Assembly (NCBI GenBank): GCA_000402295.1
Contig: AQRW01000160.1
Span: 1-26,321, forward strand
Length of the DNA: 26,321 nt
Direction: 5' to 3'
From: Candidatus Aerophobus profundus SCGC AAA252-L23
GTDB lineage: Bacteria; Aerophobota; Aerophobia; Aerophobales; Aerophobaceae
In this document: in pieces, positions 23,131-26,321 of the stretch
Position numbering within the stretch: the first letter of the stretch is position 1
How the letters are laid out: the number at the start of each line of letters is the position of its first letter
Notes under the pieces: generated by a model
Seen by the model: only the letters and a program-made list of their open reading frames with translations
The model's database searches: none
What the model was told of the DNA's origin: nothing
Made by a program: the position numbers and the translations under genes

Positions 23131-23291
23131 TCCATTTTCTCCTCGTATAATATGTTAAACACGTCATTCATTCCTGATGATGATATTTTTCTGAGATCTC
23201 TGGCCAAATCAGCAATCTTCCCTCGGTGAATAGGACAATCTCCACAATAAAGACCACAATAGGCGATTAAGTTTTTATCTTCTTTGCTCAT
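23127..23291 (-). CDS. Shortened DUF3795-like Cys protein
   Basis: This is a 54-residue protein starting at ATG 23291, which overlaps the TGA of the upstream membrane-protein gene (ATGA) and whose own TGA overlaps the aminotransferase ATG. The segment LIAYCGLYCGDCPIHRGKIA (residues 8-27), followed by DLARDLR, matches the N terminus of DUF3795 proteins, where CGLYCGDC is the first cysteine cluster. Full-length members run past 90 residues and carry a second Cys-rich cluster. Here the chain stops after NILYEEKME, so the second half is missing, apparently replaced by the aminotransferase start. An upstream in-frame extension to 23339 overlaps the neighbour and is unlikely. The function of the family is unknown; the cysteines suggest metal or Fe-S binding. 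Confidence 0.75.
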   Translation of the reverse strand: MSKEDKNLIAYCGLYCGDCPIHRGKIADLARDLRKISSSGMNDVFNILYEEKME

Positions 23292-23800
23292 TTTACCGCA
23301 CTCCCTGGACAGATTAATCTCATCTTGCATTTTGCACAAGTCTTTTTTCTACTTATGGTGCCACTATAGAAACCAATTAAAACAAGTAGAGCAATAACGG
23401 ATAACTTAAGTAGCGAAAACCCTTTAAACATTGAGATTACCAGGAGAATGAGAGGAATTAGAGTAAATGAGCCATAGACAAGTGGCGCAATCCTTATACC
23501 TGGACTCGTGCTAAATTTCTCAATATCTCCTTTTTTGAAAAACAACGCACATAGTTTTCCCCAGCCGATATTACACCATTTATCATAATAATAACAATTT
23601 GGGCAAACCAATTTCCGCAGGACAACAAAGACCATCGATATGGCAAAAACAAGATAAATCCAGGCAACCAGCGGATAGAAGAACCAACAAGCAACTGTTC
23701 CTAAGGCAATCCATAAAATCATAAAAAGATTACCTATAATTACGCCGCTTTTAGGGTATTCTTCTGATCCTGGTGCATAGATTTTTATTTCCTTTTTCAT
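23288..23800 (-). CDS. Membrane protein with two cysteine clusters, function unknown
   Basis: This is a 170-residue integral membrane protein. Hydrophobic segments lie at about residues 20-38, 42-61, 105-124 and 130-147, giving four helices in two pairs. Cytoplasm-side or loop cysteines form CPNCYYYDKWC plus GWGKLC (C66, C69, C76, C84) after helix 2. A second group, CAKCKMRLIC (C155, C158, C164), lies at the C terminus after helix 4. The symmetrical helix-pair-plus-Cys arrangement suggests a metal or redox centre at the membrane. A weak AAGAGAAA ribosome site precedes the ATG at 23800. The stop overlaps the start of the DUF3795-like gene, and that gene overlaps the aminotransferase, so the three are made together. 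I recognise no function. Confidence 0.8.
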   Translation of the reverse strand: MKKEIKIYAPGSEEYPKSGVIIGNLFMILWIALGTVACWFFYPLVAWIYLVFAISMVFVVLRKLVCPNCYYYDKWCNIGWGKLCALFFKKGDIEKFSTSPGIRIAPLVYGSFTLIPLILLVISMFKGFSLLKLSVIALLVLIGFYSGTISRKKTCAKCKMRLICPGSAVK

Positions 23801-24264
23801 AGTTATTTCTCTTAGTATAGCCCCAAAATCTTTTTCTGTTCATTATTGCTCAACTTTTTCATTCCATCTTTAATTACCCATCTCGCATCCTTTCTTGGAT
23901 TTGCGATTTATCCATATTGAAAACTCTTAGGTGGAGTTCGGAATTTCATATAACCTACTCCATGAATAACTTATGACATAGTGTCCGAAGCCAATTCCCA
24001 CAAAATGGTTATTTTGATTCTATTGTTTCTCATTTTTGTCTTTATTATCCTACATCTGTCCGGCTTGTCAAAGAAAAATAGCCACAAGAAGGATATGGAT
24101 AATATTTTATTCTTAAATAGAACAGAAGTAGGCTTGCCGAGAGATAAATCAAAGTGGTTAAATGTAAATAAAATGAAGATTTGGCCTTAAACTTTCCTTT
24201 TTTTGAGTCTTTTGAAGGAAGGACTTGCCTTGATTGAACTTGCTTCTCATTAATACCAAGAATA
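23801..24264. other. 464-bp intergenic stretch upstream of the Cys-membrane-protein operon
   Basis: This AT-rich region should hold the promoter for the minus-strand trio. A minus-strand open stretch ending at 23812 reads like the C terminus of a protein (WVIKDGMKKLSNNEQKKILG) but has only a 16-codon frame with an ATG (23862-23812), so it is probably gene debris or a leader. A 6-bp inverted repeat TGGAGT / ACTCCA (23932-23937, 23957-23962) encloses a 19-bp motif (23936-23954) that matches 21652-21670 at 16 of 19 positions. A plus-strand 69-codon frame (23981-24190, GTG start) has one hydrophobic segment but no ribosome site; I do not call it. Confidence 0.5.
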
Positions 24265-25230
24265 TTATTCCTTGTCCAAGAGAACGCTCAAGTTACGGGG
24301 GAGAACATCAAGGTATTCCATTAAATCAAGCTGCTTCAGTTTGATGATAAGGGTCGAGGAAAGCCGATCTAGCATTTTCCCTTCCAAAAGAAGAGCGGTT
24401 TCTTCCTGAGAAAATTCTCCCTTTTCTTCAATCCATTCCAGAATATTTTTGTTCTCAGGACAGATCGTTTGACAGTTAAGACACCCCACTATACATTTGT
24501 GCCAACTAGGGTCTATCCAAGTCGGAAAATCTTCCCTTCTCTCATTATGAAAGGTGATACAGCGTTCGGCCCGGAGAAGAAAACGTTCAGGCGTGATGGC
24601 ACCGGTAGGACAGTTGTCAAGACAAGCCGAACAACCCTCACAACTTTCCATCAACTGTGATTCTTGCCAGTTATCTTCTTCACAAGGAAGTTCAGCGTAG
24701 AAGACCACCAGCTGATGAAAACTTCCCATTCCATTGACGTAACAAATGTTATTTCTTCCGTAGGAGCCTAGTCCACTCCGCACAGCCAGAAGTTTCTCTG
24801 GTAACAACGCTTTAGCCACCCGGTATTTCTTTGGACTTAGGACTCCCCTAAGTAGATTCTCCACTTGTCTATCTATCTCTTCATTATCCACATATGTTGG
24901 AGGAATTATCAGGGACAGTTTTTCTCCCTTCCAGTTGAAGACAACTCGGATCTGAGGCCGCGGAACGGCAATTACAATCAGAGATCTGGCCTGGGGCAGG
25001 CTATCAGGCACACCAAATGTAAACCGACTGAGTCTCTCTTTATAGAATTCCTCATCAAAGGAACCGTGGCTACGATAGTCCCCGATTTCTTCTTTCAGGT
25101 CATCAAGGTGCTGGATAGATAACATACGGCCCTTATATCCCAGTTTTTTAAGTTGAGAAGACAATGCTTCGGTCATTTTCATGTTTCTTTCATCAGAATT
25201 ACGCTCTCCTACATGGGATACGGAATTCAT
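24265..25230 (-). CDS. QueG-like double [4Fe-4S] cluster protein (epoxyqueuosine reductase paralogue)
   Basis: This roughly 320-residue protein is related to epoxyqueuosine reductase QueG, a cobalamin and iron-sulfur enzyme. The N-terminal reductase-like domain ends in the QueG block GLGSYGRNNICYVNGMGS. The first cluster is CEGCSACLDNCP (C197, C200, C203, C207). The second uses C224 (RCI) and CLNCQTICP (C250, C253, C257), the same order as in QueG. It differs from true QueG in the stretch between clusters (a long FHNERREDFPTWIDPSWHKC insertion with an extra C246) and lacks the HEAT-like C-terminal repeat of longer forms. A function in tRNA modification is therefore doubtful. Start choice is uncertain: ATG 25230, 25182 and 25176 are all in frame and none has a strong ribosome site. 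It lies downstream of a URO-D-family gene, another corrinoid-linked family. Confidence 0.85.
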   Translation of the reverse strand: MNSVSHVGERNSDERNMKMTEALSSQLKKLGYKGRMLSIQHLDDLKEEIGDYRSHGSFDEEFYKERLSRFTFGVPDSLPQARSLIVIAVPRPQIRVVFNWKGEKLSLIIPPTYVDNEEIDRQVENLLRGVLSPKKYRVAKALLPEKLLAVRSGLGSYGRNNICYVNGMGSFHQLVVFYAELPCEEDNWQESQLMESCEGCSACLDNCPTGAITPERFLLRAERCITFHNERREDFPTWIDPSWHKCIVGCLNCQTICPENKNILEWIEEKGEFSQEETALLLEGKMLDRLSSTLIIKLKQLDLMEYLDVLPRNLSVLLDKE

Positions 25231-25455
25231 ATAGGCTTCTACAAATCACCCAACCAGTCTTATTCTAACAAATTTGACTCATGATGCAAAATTCAGCCTG
25301 AGTAATTCTCCGTCGGTGTCCTCAATTCCTCGCCCAGCTCTGATTTCTGTTATGAGTTGGTGTCCCATTTGCATGCCAGGAATACTCTATTTCTGGATCG
25401 GTTTGCTGGCGGAGACCAATTAGCATCTAACATCGCTGGGCCTCGGTTGATTGAT

Positions 25456-26321
25456 TCACAAAGGATAGTTCCCGAGCTCTTTAGCCTGGTCGAACATAAA
25501 GAGAAGACTTTCCGGTGTTACACCCAACTGTATATTGTGAGCGGGAGCCAGGATGTATCCGCCTCCAGGGCCAAGATCCTTGATCCTTGTTCTAACCTCT
25601 TGTTCTATTTTTTCCTTGTCTCCACCAGGCAGAACTTCCTGGATATCTATTCCTCCCCAAAAACTTATCTGGTCTCCAAACCTTTCTTTCAGCCTCTTAG
25701 TATCCATATCTTTGGCCAGTGGCTGGATTGGATTAAGAATATCCACCCCCAATTCAATAAAATCTTCGATCAGCGGAAACACACTTCCGCAGGAATGCAA
25801 AAAAAGGTAGGCCGCGGTCTTTTCTTTTATGAAACGCCAAAGCTCTTTCTGATGGGGTTTTATCATTTCTCGGTACACCTGGGGAGATATCATGAGACCA
25901 TTTTGAATACCGACATCATCCGAGACCATTACCAGGTCAACATACTCACCCACTTGTTTGAGCCATTGTGCAAAAAGTCCTTTTTGCATCTCCACAATCT
26001 TCTTCAAGAGGGCATCCGCAAAGTGGGGATTTGCCATAAGATCAGTGAGGAAGTTTTCAAATCCACGCAGAGTCCAGGCCATTTCAAAGACACCATAACA
26101 TATAAAATCGGCAGCTACAGCATACTCACCTTGCTGACGCAATCTTACAGCTTCTTCTTTTGCTCCCTTAAACCGGGCAGGGTCTTTTATCTCGGGCCAG
26201 GAGTGTTTCTCAATTACCTCCAAGTTATCCTCTTTTAGAGGGAAGTCAATCATGTCCCAGTAAAGACTGGAGGTTGGTTTTCTCCAACGCGTTCCCCACT
26301 CATCGATATAGGAATTGTCCG
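25456..26321 (-). CDS. Uroporphyrinogen decarboxylase (URO-D)-family protein, MtaA/methyltransferase-like, 5'-truncated by window edge
   Basis: The frame stays open upstream of the first ATG (26253) to the window edge. The extra residues (YIDEWGTRWRKPTSSLYWDM) match the family, so the gene begins outside. It is a TIM-barrel URO-D superfamily protein. Visible are VMVSDDVGIQNGLMISPQVY, the zinc-ligand-like LHSCG (His-x-Cys), a WGGID strand with QEVLPGG, and the C-terminal GGYILAPAHNIQ. The HxC feature and the overall pattern resemble the methylcobamide:CoM methyltransferase and O-demethylase-type members of this superfamily rather than haem-biosynthetic HemE. It may exchange methyl groups with a corrinoid protein; whether it serves the corrinoid protein at 11613 is unknown. 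The stop lies 226 bp before the QueG-like gene. Confidence 0.88.
   Translation of the reverse strand, partial: DNSYIDEWGTRWRKPTSSLYWDMIDFPLKEDNLEVIEKHSWPEIKDPARFKGAKEEAVRLRQQGEYAVAADFICYGVFEMAWTLRGFENFLTDLMANPHFADALLKKIVEMQKGLFAQWLKQVGEYVDLVMVSDDVGIQNGLMISPQVYREMIKPHQKELWRFIKEKTAAYLFLHSCGSVFPLIEDFIELGVDILNPIQPLAKDMDTKRLKERFGDQISFWGGIDIQEVLPGGDKEKIEQEVRTRIKDLGPGGGYILAPAHNIQLGVTPESLLFMFDQAKELGNYPL

Noticed and set aside
23981..24190. 69-codon plus-strand frame with one hydrophobic segment
   Set aside because: GTG start without ribosome site, AT-rich context that easily yields hydrophobic translations, on the opposite strand to all neighbours.
25357..26238. 293-codon plus-strand frame at the right edge
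   Set aside because: Antisense to the URO-D-family gene, whose motifs and extension to the window edge are clear.
1..26321. CRISPR array, rRNA, complete insertion sequence or prophage
   Set aside because: No regularly spaced direct repeats, no rRNA-like conserved stretches, and no transposase, integrase or phage structural genes were seen on either strand.

Overview
The window looks like chromosome from an anaerobic bacterium with moderate GC. Three things point that way: a corrinoid-dependent demethylation pair (corrinoid protein plus MttB-family methyltransferase), a URO-D-family methyltransferase-like gene at the right edge, and a QueG-like double-[4Fe-4S] protein. A SpoIID/LytB-domain protein is compatible with a Bacillota-like or sporulation-related lineage, but this domain also occurs elsewhere. 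There is no rRNA, tRNA or other taxonomic marker, so I do not name a phylum. LAYOUT. (1) 1-3752, plus strand: the 3' part of a glutamate dehydrogenase, then a tight module of split transketolase (N- and C-terminal subunits, ATGA overlap) and a very GarR-like tartronate semialdehyde reductase. (2) 3753-4284: an intergenic control region with two exact copies of a 36-bp promoter/operator-like sequence, the second directly in front of a FadR-type GntR regulator gene. (3) 4285-16569, all plus strand: a 12-gene catabolic run. It holds the GntR regulator, class III aminotransferase, amidohydrolase, sugar-type ABC importer (binding protein and two permeases, no ATPase), TIM-barrel isomerase, corrinoid protein, non-pyrrolysine MttB-like methyltransferase, two classical SDR dehydrogenases and an RmlD-like reductase. 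A hairpin follows the last gene. (4) 16666-26321, all real genes on the minus strand: SpoIID-like protein, a repeat-rich gap (REP-like cloverleaf and a 230-bp element with 14-bp terminal inverted repeats), a large AT-rich type IIG-like restriction-modification protein, a 400-bp gap with gene debris, an ATGA-coupled trio (Cys-rich membrane protein, shortened DUF3795-like protein, class I aminotransferase), a QueG-like iron-sulfur protein and the truncated URO-D-family gene. HOW THE GENES MAY WORK TOGETHER (inference): region 3 reads as an inducible pathway that imports a small polar or sugar-like compound carrying an N-methyl (or similar) group. MttB would demethylate it onto the corrinoid protein, and the isomerase, dehydrogenases, amidohydrolase and aminotransferase would break down the rest. 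The GarR/transketolase module next door could take up C2/C3 products such as hydroxypyruvate or tartronate semialdehyde, and glutamate dehydrogenase would recycle amino nitrogen. No corrinoid reductive activator (RamA), no clear corrinoid:folate methyltransferase and no ABC ATPase is visible in region 3, so those functions must lie elsewhere; the URO-D-family gene at the right edge is only a candidate. The combination of MttB, corrinoid protein and a carbohydrate-type importer under one GntR regulator is the most promising candidate for an undescribed pathway here.
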